Positions 11,034 through 22,623 of a stretch of DNA of 64,000 nucleotides are shown here, piece by piece. The DNA comes from Diphasiastrum complanatum (taxonomy: Eukaryota > Streptophyta > Lycopodiopsida > Lycopodiales > Lycopodiaceae), in the NCBI GenBank assembly GCA_029204225.1, contig CM055092.1, positions 100,682,200-100,746,199 of the forward strand, written 5' to 3'. The notes under the pieces were generated by a model. The model was not told the origin of the DNA. It saw nothing but the letters and a program-made list of their open reading frames with translations, and did not search any database. Numbering within the stretch: position 1 is the stretch's first letter; each line of letters begins with the position of its first letter. Made by a program: the position numbers and the translations under genes.

Positions 11034-12170
11034 TTACATGGCTAGTGTATGCATGTAGCTGAGTATCAAACCCATTCTCCCATTGACAGACTGGGAAATA
11101 CATTGAAACTCAGAAACGCTTCTGCTATTGACTGTTCTAACAAGAAGATAATCCATAACAAACTGTAACGTCAGAAGCAATAAAAGAAAGAAAAGAGACA
11201 AAGTCGTGTTCACAGAGGTAGTGAATTTGTGAACAGCCTTGTCATTTAAAATTTTCCTGTTCAACACCTCTACAAACTCTCCAGTTTTTAAATAAAATGG
11301 GATCACATCTACTGGGGGCAACTTCACTCCAACAATGTTAAACAACGATCTTTGCAACGCATCACAATAATCTCTATTGAAAGGCCTATAGTTATTTTGC
11401 GTTGGGAGAAGCTCACAATTGGTTACATCAATCTAAATATCAGTTTGTATACTCAAATACAACTTCTTGAAGGCTCCAATATCAAAAAAAAATTTGCAAG
11501 TGCAATTGCATGATTTTGATGCCTCTGATTTTTTTTAGACAACTTCAATCAAAACGTCCTTCTTTTTGTCAACACTCTTTTTTCTGCTCTTTCACTCTTT
11601 TTGCGAAGGTGGTTGAAAACTCCGAAGTGGAATTGCGTCCACTGTTGTAACCACTAAAGTCAAATTTGCAGGTGATTCCTGGCGATTTTGTCTTTCTACA
11701 ACACTTGTCCCTTCCACTTCTTCTTTTTTGAGACATTTCTTTTCGACCCAACAAGGCTAGGATAATTTTGAATTTTGCTTTTGGCCCTTCGAAAGCCTTC
11801 AAGAATCTCCTTGTGTAATATATTATATATTTCATTGTCATACAATAGCCAATTCAATCCATAGCAAGAGTTCGGATTCTTCTGAGCACTTGCTACCATC
11901 AGTGCGACATCATAATCCATGATACTAGCATAAATCTCATAATATTTCTCATTCTGCTTAGTAAATATTTTCAAAAATACAAAACCACAATCATCAATAT
12001 CCTCTTGAATATCCACCACACATCCACAATTCGTAGTGCTTCCTATATCAATCCTAAGCGCAAAGAAAAATATGTCTAATTTGGAATTGTTCTCAGAAAC
12101 CTCAAAGTATCACTTATACTTATTATCAATCTTTACTAAATTCTTGAGGTCACTCATAAGGGGAACAATG
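11034..12170 (-). pseudogene. Unrecognised minus-strand pseudogene
   Basis: Two long protein-like blocks lie on the minus strand. The upstream block (about 12170 to 11696) contains DVALMVASAQ, CYGLNWLLYDNE and a basic stretch RNVSKKKKWKG. The downstream block (about 11450 to 11034) contains CNCTCKFFFDIGAFKKL, NRDYCDALQRSLFN and VGVKLPPVDVIPFYLK. Stops and shifts interrupt both, and a poor stretch near 11570-11690 separates them. The blocks read like one decayed protein of about 350 residues, or two exons. I do not recognise the family and assign no function. Confidence 0.4.
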
Positions 12171-12228
12171 TATTCCTACAAAAGATCCATCATTGTGAAA
12201 ATAAGGATGTTAGAACTTCTATTAAAGC

Positions 12229-12659
12229 TTCTCAAAATACAAAACCAATAAACTTCAACATTTTTACCTACCAATAAATAGTTTCTAACTCGAGCATTGC
12301 TCGAGTTATATGTCAAAGTTGGAACACAATCGTTGGATGGAGAAATTTTGTGAGCTACATTGAACATCAACAACATAATCTGTTGGCTAATTCGAGCACT
12401 GCTCGAGTTAGAGGTAGAAACTTATTGCCTATACTTTGATAAAAGTGCAAATCTGTAATTTTACCATAGTGGTGAATTCAGAAAAAAAAACTTCTGAAAT
12501 TGGTGTCTAACTCGAGCAGTGCTTGAGTTAGAAGTAGATGCTGGTTGCCCACCATGTCAAAGTCAGACACTCCTGGAAAGGAAGACAAGATTGACTCTCT
12601 CTTCTGCTCTCAAAACATGAAACCAATAAACTTCAACATTTTTCCTTACCAATCATAGA
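12229..12659. repeat. Direct repeats flanking three TAACTCGAGCA palindromes
   Basis: A block of about 50 bp at 12229-12280, including AAACCAATAAACTTCAACAT, recurs at 12609-12659. Between or next to the copies are three 23-bp palindromes at 12286-12308, 12388-12410 and 12508-12530. Each has 11-bp arms TAACTCGAGCA / TGCTCGAGTTA around a single variable central base (T, C, G). The first is perfect and the other two have one mismatch each. Starts are 102 and 120 bp apart. Confidence 0.85.
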
Positions 12660-13824
12660 TATCAATGCCCACATATATATTTCCAAATGCACTATTGTGT
12701 TTTCAAAAAAAAAAAATTGCATTGCAAAAGCCGTAAAAACACATGGCAAAATTATGTCTTATTTATGTTAACACATATGGTCAGCATTCATGTAATGCAA
12801 TCCAGTATGTTTTTATTAAGAAATGACTGGGTATAAGACTTCTAGGCCAAACACTCATTTCGACTAAATTTGAAATTCGGTTCCCCCCAATTTTAGACTA
12901 GCAGAGACTAGATATAGTGACTAGCGATTTTTTGAAACATGGCCTTGGAAGAGCTTAGATTAGACCAGAGATTAGCGATCTAGAGAGCCGATATTAGACT
13001 AGATATTAGTGATCTAGTTGAATTATTTTTCCTCCACTTTTTTACTAGCAAAGATTTCAAAGAGGTCGGGCCCAGTATTTAAGTTAGCAACTTCATATAA
13101 CACAGTAATGACATGCTTGCTCAACTTTTCTTTTCATAACAACCATCAATAACACATGAGAATTGAGTAGTATCAACTGACTATTCATCTTCCATTGAAT
13201 AGGGAAACGGTTTTTTCAAATCATGTCACGTACAATGATACCAGTGATATAGCTATCATGCTAGTAATGATATGATTCAAACTTTCAACATGCATATCAT
13301 CATGTTCTACATACTTCGACAGAGCTATACACTTGTTAACTCAAGTGGATATGAAATAACAAGTACGTGTTTCTAAATATCAAAGGCCCATACAAGCTAG
13401 GACAGTCAGATTGTCGTTATCGTATTTCTTGCAGTTAACAACCCTTTATGCATCACTTTACATCCCTTCATCCTTTAGTCTAACCCATTAGCAGTGCTTC
13501 ATCATGCATAATTGAAAGCATGCACACGTACCATTATAAGCATTCCATTGAGATTACCTTCATCATACAGATAGCAACTTTGAGAAGAAACCCGAGGTGT
13601 GATTGAGAAAAACCAGCTTATCACAAGAGGTGTCTAGTCATGAATGTGGAGAGCCTCCTCTTGCATTGCCTTACCACTTGTGCATTCTTTCATCTATCAA
13701 GCATTGATGGACATCAGAGGTATATTACGCAAAATTTTTGATCAGGTTGGAAAGTGTGAGGTTCTAGACAACTCACTTCAAATGCTTATTATAAATTGTT
13801 GGTGATGCGAATTCTCCACTAGTT
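12660..13824. other. No feature seen
   Basis: AT-rich DNA with no convincing reading frame, repeat structure or element end on either strand. Confidence 0.5.
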
Positions 13825-14043
13825 GTGACCGAGATTGATCTCTCTTATTGCTGTGACTTTCAACATAGGTGTGTTGATTCAGAACACCCACTCATCAACG
13901 CATGTATGATGCCTCAGAAATGTGCTTTTTGGAAACAGAAGTGCACTCATAAAGTGCGATTAGAAACATCGACCATGTACTTTGACTACTATGAATGCAC
14001 TCCAGAAGTCAGCGATGAAAGAGAGCCTCAACCTCCCATCTGA
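13825..14043 (+). CDS. Small Cys-rich open frame, doubtful
   Basis: This is a 72-codon open frame with seven cysteines, including a CC pair near residue 9, and an acidic tail ending in Pro-Pro-Ile. The composition is more protein-like than its surroundings, but the listed start is not an ATG and no secretion signal is visible. It may be an exon or a pseudogene piece. I do not recognise it. Confidence 0.2.
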   Translation: MTEIDLSYCCDFQHRCVDSEHPLINACMMPQKCAFWKQKCTHKVRLETSTMYFDYYECTPEVSDEREPQPPI

Positions 14044-16665
14044 TTTTTTGATAGTAATTAATAGAGGGCTCTGAGTGTAGCAATGGACAATAGGGTTTTG
14101 AGTCGTTATCTGATCACAAAATGTTAGAGCACATTTTTTTATAGTAGATCGTTGGTTTTGGCAGAGATATTGCTCATAGTTATGGTAGCAACCCTGTCTT
14201 TGAAGAGTTTGTAGGTAGCGTCAGCCAAAGCAGAGGCTTGGCACATACTTTGCTTCAAAAATTATCAATACATATTCTTCTCACCAAAACTCGCTGATAG
14301 CAGTGTTTTGAACAGGTTTTCTGAATGAGTTTCAACATTGCTTTTTTTTGATAAGGTAACATCATTGCATATTTCTCATGGATAGTTCATAACTGAATGA
14401 TCTTCAATGACTCTGACCAATGAAGATTCTATAGCAGTGGATAGTTCATGGTTGAACAGTAGCATGTTCTGCACAGGTAGCCTGCAACAGATTGAAGATC
14501 CTTTGAAAAGATATTTCTCAACTGAACTCTCAATTTTTTCATAAAGGTAGCTCAGAATGCAGCACATTATTGTTAGTACTTCTCATAGTGGAGTAGACTG
14601 TGCTTTGAAAGACCAAGAAACTTAGATAAGATAGAGCTTTGCAGTACAAGATCAAGCAATAGAACTTTTCTTAATGACTCAAAAATTCACCTCCACCCCT
14701 CATACAACTCTCACAGAATCATTATTTAATCACAAATCCACATACTCTTTTAATTATACTTTTCTTACAATGGTAAAGATAGAATGGTAAGGAACCCTTT
14801 CACTCTCCATCAATGTTTCATACTCCAATGCCTCTTGTGCTCTAACGACACTAATACTTAAATCTCTCTCATATTCAGCAATGGAATGAGTGAAATGGCA
14901 GGATGATAGTGAAACTTGTTTCACTCCTTGAGAATGGGAATGGTGAAAGATGAATGATTTCCCCTTTGAAAGAATTCGATGAAACTATCAACATGGCATA
15001 GCAGGAGGGATACACATATCCCCATAATCAAAGAAAGATTTCCAATACTAGTAGACTTCTTCATTATGAACTTGGCAAGAATTCAAAAATCCACCCATAA
15101 CAAGATACTTCAACTATATCTCAAAAACTATTTGACTATGCAACTATTCGATCATTTGACTCTTCGACTATTCGATCATGATGTTTTTGATAAAAAGAGT
15201 ACTTATATAGCCAAACCCCAAGGGTTGCCTTTCAATATGATGTTTTTTTAATTGTCATGCATTTCATACCTTCTTTGCCACATGTCCTTCTCTTATTGGG
15301 TTCACCTATTTTAGTATATTCTCCTACTTGCTCCCCTCCTCCAAATAGGATATTCTTTGGATTTAACAACCTTGAAGCTTAGATTTTCATGCTTCTCAAG
15401 TTTGTCTTTTCATTGCTTTCCCCAAGTGGCTCTTCCCTTAGATTGCCTTTTTCCAAAATAGTATGTGCTTATGGCAAGGAACCTTTTGGACTTATCATTG
15501 TTAACCAACCTAGTAGCTACTAGTCAACCCCTATGGGTGTAGCTGTCCCATCATTTTCCTTTGCGTCGGTTTTTTAGATTGCTAGTTTTTCTATGTTGTC
15601 AACTTTTTCATATGTTTGTACTGCGAAATTATTTTGACTTTGCTGTTAGGATTTCCATTGTATTTTGGCCTCGGTACAATATTTTTTGGTGACAAGATTT
15701 TCACTATATTTTTTCTTTGCCGGTTGTTTTCTTGAAACTGGTTGCTACAACATTCATGGCTAGGGCTCTTCCGATGCTAGCTCTACCACGAGCTATTCCA
15801 TCCACCATAAATGTATGAGGGTTCTCTCACAATTTTTGATGATGAACCAAGCATTGAAGCTACTTCTTGTCAATTTGGATCTTTAACCTTGTATGCTTGA
15901 ATTTTGCACTCTCTCTCTAACTCGTGGAGGAGGCTATTCTAATGCATTAATCTCTTTGTACTTTCATCATTCTTTATGAAAGTAACTATTCTTTGATTAC
16001 TAGCATGCTAGATTGTGGTTTAGTCATAAATTCTTGAACTAAATCTTGATAATCTAGAATCAGGTTATGTGCTAAACACAAAGCTTAATAAAGATCTTTC
16101 ACAATTGGAATTGGCATTCCACACATGTGAAACTTCTGGATTTCAACATCAATCATAGTCATGGAAAGAGAAATCACACTAGCAGCATGTAGCTACCAAT
16201 CACAGAATCACGCAGACAGTACTGAGAGCCCAATAGGTATACTTATACCCTCCAAGGCCCATGCACCACTAGTAGTGCACTGTGACACCTTACTGGACAC
16301 CTCTGCAGCCTATCCGGGCCACGTCATTCAGTTCCCTAATGACTCACTGAAAGACCCATACCAACTCCACCACCATGTGTTTAGGCTTACAACCATTTAT
16401 GACCATGTACACATAAGGGCCCCAATTCCCTTATAGTCACAATTAACTTACGGGTTGTTGGTATACTGATCCCTAGCGTGGGCACGCTACCCGGTCATGG
16501 GCATGACACAGATCATCGCCTACATAAGAGATCCTATTATCGAATGATAAGGATACTCACACATCTGCTCCTTCTCTTCAATCGTCTGAGGACATTGGTC
16601 CTTCGACAATTTGAGTCTTGGGTCTATCGGTGATGAGCTAATTTGCAATTCATCATATTATATAT
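14044..16665. other. No clear feature
   Basis: Mostly AT-rich. A 91-codon open frame at 16161-16436 lies in a less AT-rich patch (16150-16560) but resembles no protein I know. A short repeat of ACTATTCGATCAT is seen near 15142-15178. Confidence 0.4.
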
Positions 16666-16669
16666 GATT

Positions 16670-17330
16670 AAAACATTGTGAATGTATCTTTGATGAGTAA
16701 TGTAAATCAACTTCTGTTTTATGTCTCTTTGGATTTGAATACCCAGACAACAATGAGCTTCGTCCAGATCGAGGTCATGTCAAATTTTGAAGACAACATT
16801 GATTTAGCTTCTTTTATTAGATCGATACTATTGTTGAAAAGTAGTGTGTCGTCCACATACAAAGTGATAATAATAAAAGAATGTTGCACTGACTTGAAGA
16901 AGACATTTAAAGAATTTGAAGTGCTTGGTTTATAACCGTGATCTATAAGAAAAGTGTTGATCCTTTGAAACCATGCTCTAGCATATTGCTTCAAGCCATA
17001 AAGTGCGTGGAGTTAACATACGTAATTCTGTTTGACTTTGATATTATAACCTTCGGGTTGCATCATGTAAATATTTTCTTTGATAACTCCACTAAGATAT
17101 GTTGTTTGTACATTCATTTGATGTACCTCTAAATCTGCTACGACAGCAAATGATAATTGAAGTCTGATTGAGAAATGTTTAGCTACTGGACTGAAAGTCT
17201 CAGTGTAGTCGACATTATGTACCTGAGAAAATCCTCTCACGACAAGCTTTTCTTTGATTGATGCTTCCATCTACCTTGTATTTGATTTTGAGTATCCATT
17301 TGCAATGAACTACATCTTCTAGACATGAGA
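16670..17330 (-). mobile_element. Ty1/copia reverse transcriptase fragment
   Basis: On the minus strand the block from about 17330 to 17013 carries the copia RT N-terminal signature: VVRGFSQV, then DYTETFSPVAK, then an EVHQM segment and IYMMQPEGY. The block from 16994 to 16719 continues with RAWFQRINTF and the catalytic YVDD box. The frame is broken between them near 17010. No protease, integrase, RNase H or LTR belonging to it is visible, so it is a fragment. Confidence 0.85.
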
Positions 17331-17509
17331 GTGATCCACTATTGGCTTGCTACCAATTTTTTCTCTCTTGACGATAGAGAGGACGAAAGGAATCCATAAT
17401 CAAGGAGTTGATTCAAATTTAAATCAAAAATTTGCATCATACTTGCGAATAGGAGCAATAAAAAGTGGTACAATATAATGTTTGACAACAATATTGTGAA
17501 GTGGTGAAT

Positions 17510-17906
17510 GTGCTTATGAGATTATTATCTCTCACCTTGTTTATCATTCCCTTGTGGGGTTAAGTAGGGTTGTTTAGACTTAAGGTAAAAACTCACTAGT
17601 TGGGGGGCAGCCATAGTGGTCATTAGGGTTAGGTCAATTTAGGATACTCTCTAGTTGGGGGATGCTTTAGAGAGCTAACCTAAGACATTCCTTAGTTGGG
17701 GGGCTATCTTAAGAAACTAGTTTAGGTCATTTTCTCTCTCTAGAAGGGTGAGCCTTAGAGGTTTTGTTATGCAAGAGAACATAAGAATGGAGTGGATCAA
17801 ACCCCACCACCACTATACTTCAATGTCTTTTAGGAGCCCTAACCCTACTAGTTGGGAAGCCATAGTAGGAAGAAACCCAAAAAGACAACATTGGCGTCGT
17901 TGCCGC
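17510..17906 (+). repeat. Probable LTR 3' end with tRNA-Asp-type primer site
   Basis: TGGCGTCGTTGCCGC at 17892-17906 is close to the TGGCGCCGTTGCCGG primer site typical of plant Athila/Tat-like gypsy elements and directly follows a CA dinucleotide. Upstream are four TAGTTGGG-type repeats (near 17599, 17653, 17693 and 17849) that could belong to the LTR. No gag or pol follows, so this is a relic. The left LTR edge is not located. Confidence 0.45.
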
Positions 17907-18215
17907 TCTATTCTCCCTCTCTTTGCATTTTTTGTTGCTACCTTTTTTCCTACTTGTGTTCTAACCTAATTTTTTGCAGATTCTGGACTCCATCTCATTC
18001 CCCTCATTCTCACACACATCCATTTTTTTGGTAACGGGGGAGGAACCAAGTCCCTTGGTTCAAAAAATAGGGTTTTATAGTCATTTATTTCATTTTTTGA
18101 ATTGTTTTCGTGGAGTTCGTTCTCCATGTGGTACTTTGGTGATCTTCCCTGTCCTTGGAATATGAAGATCCATCGTTTTGTGTAGTCGTCCCATGACCTT
18201 AATATTCGGTCTTTG

Positions 18216-18640
18216 CTAGCAGATTACAAACGTTGATGTTGCAGCTTCCTTTGGTTTGGTTCGTAATGAAACGTATGCTGAAGCCTTGTGGTTCCCCGGC
18301 GGCTTCCCTTTCGGTCTTCGCTTGTGGCCCTTTGTGTTGATCTTACGATTTGTCTTCGGTGGCTTCGTTGAGAATGCGGTGCAATTGTTCGTTGGTCTCC
18401 GCAACTTTGACTTTGCGGTTGCCTTCGGTGGCTTCGTCAAAGTTGTTTGTGAGACTTTGCGGTTGCTTGAAGGTGTAATTTTGGTTCAAAATCGTTTGCA
18501 AGGCTTCACAGTTGCCTGCGATGCCTTTGTCAAAGCCATGTACATTGCGGTTGTGGCTGTTTGCGATTTCTACTTGTGGCATTTTTCCCATGTATTTCTG
18601 CAGGTTTGTGATCACAAGCTAAGAGCGCTTTGTGGGTAGA
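18216..18640. other. Open low-complexity patch of unknown origin
   Basis: The segment is open on both strands (a plus frame at 18256-18639 and minus frames at 18216-18615) and carries repeats of the word TTCGGTGGCTTCG near 18356 and 18425, plus TTTGCGGTTGCYT words. The open frames look like a by-product of the repeat composition. I recognise no protein. Confidence 0.4.
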
Positions 18641-19601
18641 AACTTGATGTTTCTTCAGACATATACTTTAGTATTCCTTAATGATTAAGTATGGTTTTGG
18701 ATTCCAGTGAAATATGATTGATGAATTATAAGAATCTAACTATTTGTGATTGATGAATCATAAACAAATACCTAGTAATTATGAGTGAATAACTTCTGAC
18801 CTATTGATTGAGTTGAGTTTAGATCAGTGTTTTGAAAATCTAAATCTCTTTACTTCAGTATTTTATTGAGTCCCATGGATCTCACATGCATTTCTCATTA
18901 AGTAAATTGTTTTTACTTATGGAGAATTTGCTTACTTTAGTGGATTGTTTTCTGCTACAGATTGTAGTCTATATGTGTTTGTGTATAAGTTCAATCTATA
19001 TCTCTGAATTTATAGGAAAAATTTAAATCTATTGAGATTCAGATGGATTGCTGATTTCTTGCATGAGATGCTAGAAATGGGGCTATTAAGTCATTAGAGT
19101 AACTGCAGTACTCTGGATTGAATTATAATTGTCTGAGACTTGATGGATCTCCTAGAGATTTTGGTTGATTGAATTGTTGTATTTTAGAATATTTGGATAT
19201 TCTAAGAATATTTATACCAAGAAGCACTATTATCTACAAAAAATTGTGGATAGGATTTAGACTATCAGAAAAATGAATTTTCTTTAGCTTTTGGATTTGA
19301 TTTCAGAAATAGAGAGTTAATTCACCAAGCAGTTAATGTAATTGGGATTACATGAAGATGATGAACTTTTGTTTGGAGAACACATTTGTAAGATTTATAG
19401 CTTAGTGTATTTTTTGGTTTTGAGTTAGTACTCCTGTGTAGAGGCAAGCAATTGAAGAATTGTTGCATCTATGAGTACTTATTCAGATGAAAAGATCAGA
19501 CTAAGAATAATGATTCTTGGGTAAGACTTGGAAGCTTAAAGAATAATTTCATGTCTTCTCTTTCCCGTTCTAAGGACATAACATGTTTAAGGGAGAAAGA
19601 A
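18641..19601. other. No feature seen
   Basis: AT-rich, without convincing reading frames. It may be the decayed internal part of the LTR element whose LTR-like segment starts at 19602. Confidence 0.4.
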
Positions 19602-20113
19602 TGTTACGACCATATTCTGCTAAGGACGTGAAAGAGTCCTAATATGGTAGACCGGCACTTCAATGTTCTAGATTATTGGTCACGCTGAGACTTAATTCCA
19701 TGTTAAGGCCAGTTTGTGACTAATAACCTTGAGAGGACCTAGACATTCTAATTAAGACATATGGAGTAGTGCATGTACATGTGACAGATACAGACAGGAG
19801 GACTGCAGGAAGAGCTTTGACCTATTCATAGTTGGACTGCATGGGTTCATGCACATAAATCTACTCTCTATATATTGGAGTAAGGATTCTCCCGTCGACA
19901 ACTTGGTTCATGTTACCAGTTGCTCTCTTCCCTCCAGCCTTCACATGACATGGCTCAGGGGCTAGATCCAGGATTGATCTAGGTTTGGATGGGAGGTTTT
20001 GCTCCTGTGTGTCTCCTGTTGTGCTTTCCTATCCTTATCTTAGGGGTTTTCCCTAGTAGTCTTTACATTGACCGAAGTAATACTATAATAGATGTTCAAA
20101 ATCTATGTGAGAA
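19602..20113 (+). repeat. Probable LTR of a decayed gypsy-type element
   Basis: TGTTACGACC at 19602 is preceded by the purine run AAGGGAGAAAGAA, which looks like a polypurine tract. A TATA-like CTATATATTGG lies near 19868. The segment is followed by TTGGTATGAGAAA, a degraded form of the Met-tRNA primer site TTGGTATCAGAGC. A tract before and a primer site after one LTR would mean a tandem or recombined element, or that one of the two is chance similarity. Confidence 0.45.
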
Positions 20114-20495
20114 TTGGTATGAGAAATTTCATTCCTTCTAGAAGATCTTAAACTGTTGTATCCGATATTTCAGAGATCTTAAAAATCCATCTAGATTTCC
20201 CATATCGTATAGTCTCATATCTATTCCACCAAGCACATGAAAACCCACAATTTTTGTTCCTAATGGATCACAATAATCCATTTACAAAATTGTGATTTAA
20301 CAAGAAGGGCCACACATGGTTTACTGTCACATTATATAACCGTTATGGTTAATACAAATATTCCCAAATCCCTACCATCTAAGAGTTTCAACTCTGACGA
20401 ATAAGGCTCTATCATGTACTAACTGTACAAATGTGATCCAACTTTCAATTCTCACTTCTCATATCACAATTTTCATTTACAATGAGGGTCATACT

Positions 20496-20841
20496 CATGG
20501 TCCTATAGATATTTAATATGAATTCAACTTAACGAATTCAATAGTTGGTAATATGCAATTTTTCCTCAGGGGATTTTCAAAAATCCAAATTATATAAAAC
20601 AAGCACATCTACTAATCCCGATGTCCATTTTTTCCTCCCTTGGAATTTTTGGTTTTCCGAAAACTTTCATGGTCCTATAGATATTTAATATGAATTCAAC
20701 TTAACGAATTCAATAGTTGATATTATGCAATTTTTCCACAAGGATTTTCAAAAATCCAAATTATATAAAACAAGCACATTTACTAATCCTAATGTCCATA
20801 TTTTCCTCCCTTGGAATTTTTGGTTCTCCAAAAACTTTCAT
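20496..20841. repeat. Tandem duplication, unit 172 bp
   Basis: Two adjacent copies start at 20496 and 20668, both with CATGGTCCTATAGATATTTA and ending near CCAAAAACTTTCAT. They differ at only a few positions, for example GATATTATG against GGTAATATG, so the duplication is fairly recent. Confidence 0.9.
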
Positions 20842-22374
20842 CTAGCTAAGGTAAAAAGAACTCACATAGACAAATAACAAATGACATAAATGTGTCAATT
20901 TTTTCTTTCCATTGACTAGCTTTAGTATTGATAAATTCTAACGGTTTAGGATCTCTAATGAAAGTACATGAATGGAAAAATCCACAAATTACGGTAACCC
21001 TTTAATTGTATTCAATATCCAATCAATACTGAATAAAGATTTTCACCACCCATTCATCCTAATAGTTCCTTCATTAGCAAAAAAACCGAACGTATCTTCA
21101 ACAAGTACCTTACTACAAGCTTATGTTCGCAATGTTCATAATGACCAAAGCCAGTTTGAACACAATCGAACCATCCATAGGTGTATTACAGATAGAAAAT
21201 GAAAAAAAATCATGAGCACAATTTAACTCAATTCACTGGGAGTAACCTACTCCAAAATCAATAGAAATCACGGTACTAGGAACTACAAAATTTCTACTAC
21301 CGATTACCTGCATGTTAAAATTTCGGAAAAAAACTAATAATTTGCCGTCAATCCTAGATCCATGAACCTAGCTCACAGACTCTCCGTTAGGATAGCAAAA
21401 TTATTCAATCGGTCAATTTTCCGGTCAAGGTCTAGAAAATTCCATTCTCAAATGTCAGTTTAGGTAGATTTTTCGAAAATCACCAATTTAAGCCGACGAC
21501 AGCTTTATCCTTAAAAGCAACTAAACTGAATTCCATAAAGTCCTGGGCCAACTCATCATAGCATTAGTTAGCCATGAAACTCGTACTTAGTTTAGTTAAT
21601 AAGTGCATGAAGGTCAAAAGGACTCAACCATGCATTGGAAAAAAAAAAATAGTAAACGCAAATTTAAAAACCCCTAATTAGGTTTTCAAAGTCACAAAAC
21701 TTTAAGGCCAGATCTCCCTCTTTCAGATCCTTCTTGTGTGAACGTTGATCATGCCATGCCTTCCAACGACCTTTCTCAGTTGCTAATGTGGAATTGCCAT
21801 CAATCTGGTTTCACAAAGTTTATGTAATGCTTCATGATGGAGTTGCCAGGATTTGGCGTCACAGTCAATAGTATTAGCTTGTTGCTGAAACTGTTTCTTC
21901 CTCTCATTGTTGTACTTGAGTATTATGCAATCCTTGCTCTATGCTGTGATTGGGCCCTATTTTTCTAATAGCTGAAGAGATTGAGCTGAATGATATGGTT
22001 AAGTTTCCAATTTCCAAAGTGGAAAACAGTAAGGATCTTAACTTTCTTCAACTCTATAGCTCTGCATTATTTTGAGCAACAGCCTTACAACAGCAGCAAA
22101 GTGCTTTTTCACCTGCCTTGATCATGAAATACCATTATTGTATAAAATTTACAGTCAAAGTTTAGAAAGTGCATCTAGATACAAATATATTATATGCGTC
22201 ATTCAAAGTCATTCAAATAGCCAATCGTAAGGTCTAACCGCGACAGTGGTTTTAAGTAGCCTGATGACCAAAGAGAACTTCATTCCTAACCTTCGCTTTG
22301 GGCTACCAAATATTGATTGTCAAAGCTTGCACTTTGTGTTTTAAAGAAACCTGGTAACTATGCATCATCTAAGA
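20842..22374. other. 3' flank of the CSK gene, no other gene seen
   Basis: On the minus strand this lies downstream of the CSK stop codon and should include its 3' untranslated region, but no poly(A) signal could be chosen with confidence. Plus-strand open frames here are short and not protein-like. Confidence 0.4.
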
Positions 22375-22623
22375 TTATTCAGCATCCAAATCACCAGCTG
22401 AAGGTGGAACAGGTAACCAGATTTCAAGACGAATCCCACCATTGCCAATCGGAGCATGAACCAGATAGGGTGACTTTATGCGGAGCACAATCCCATAAGT
22501 TTCAAGAAAATCCCGTGCAAATGCTACTTCTTCTCCCAAGTTGCAAGTTGCATTCTCTTCTTCTGGGTAGCAAGTAAAAGCCTTCAAACCAGAGCCAAGT
22601 GGAGATAGAATATGTGCCTGCAT
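22375..22623 (-). CDS. Chloroplast sensor kinase, last exon (ATPase G2 box and C-terminus)
   Basis: This encodes 82 residues and a TAA stop at 22375-22377. It carries the end of the histidine-kinase ATPase fold: an EVAFARDFLETYGIVLRI helix/strand, then the glycine-rich GNGGIRLEIWLP, equivalent to the G2 box, and a short acidic tail. The acceptor is TTATGCAG directly before ATGCAG at 22623; a second AG six bases on would drop two residues. The exon starts in phase 0, matching the donor at 57883. CSK is a plastid two-component-like sensor kinase coupling redox state to plastid transcription. The assignment rests on remembered similarity of the joined C-terminus to land-plant CSK. It appears intact. 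Confidence 0.75.
   Translation of the reverse strand: MQAHILSPLGSGLKAFTCYPEEENATCNLGEEVAFARDFLETYGIVLRIKSPYLVHAPIGNGGIRLEIWLPVPPSAGDLDAE

Noticed and set aside
18256-18639. 127-codon plus-strand frame as a gene
   Set aside because: Repeat-driven composition, both strands open and no domain.
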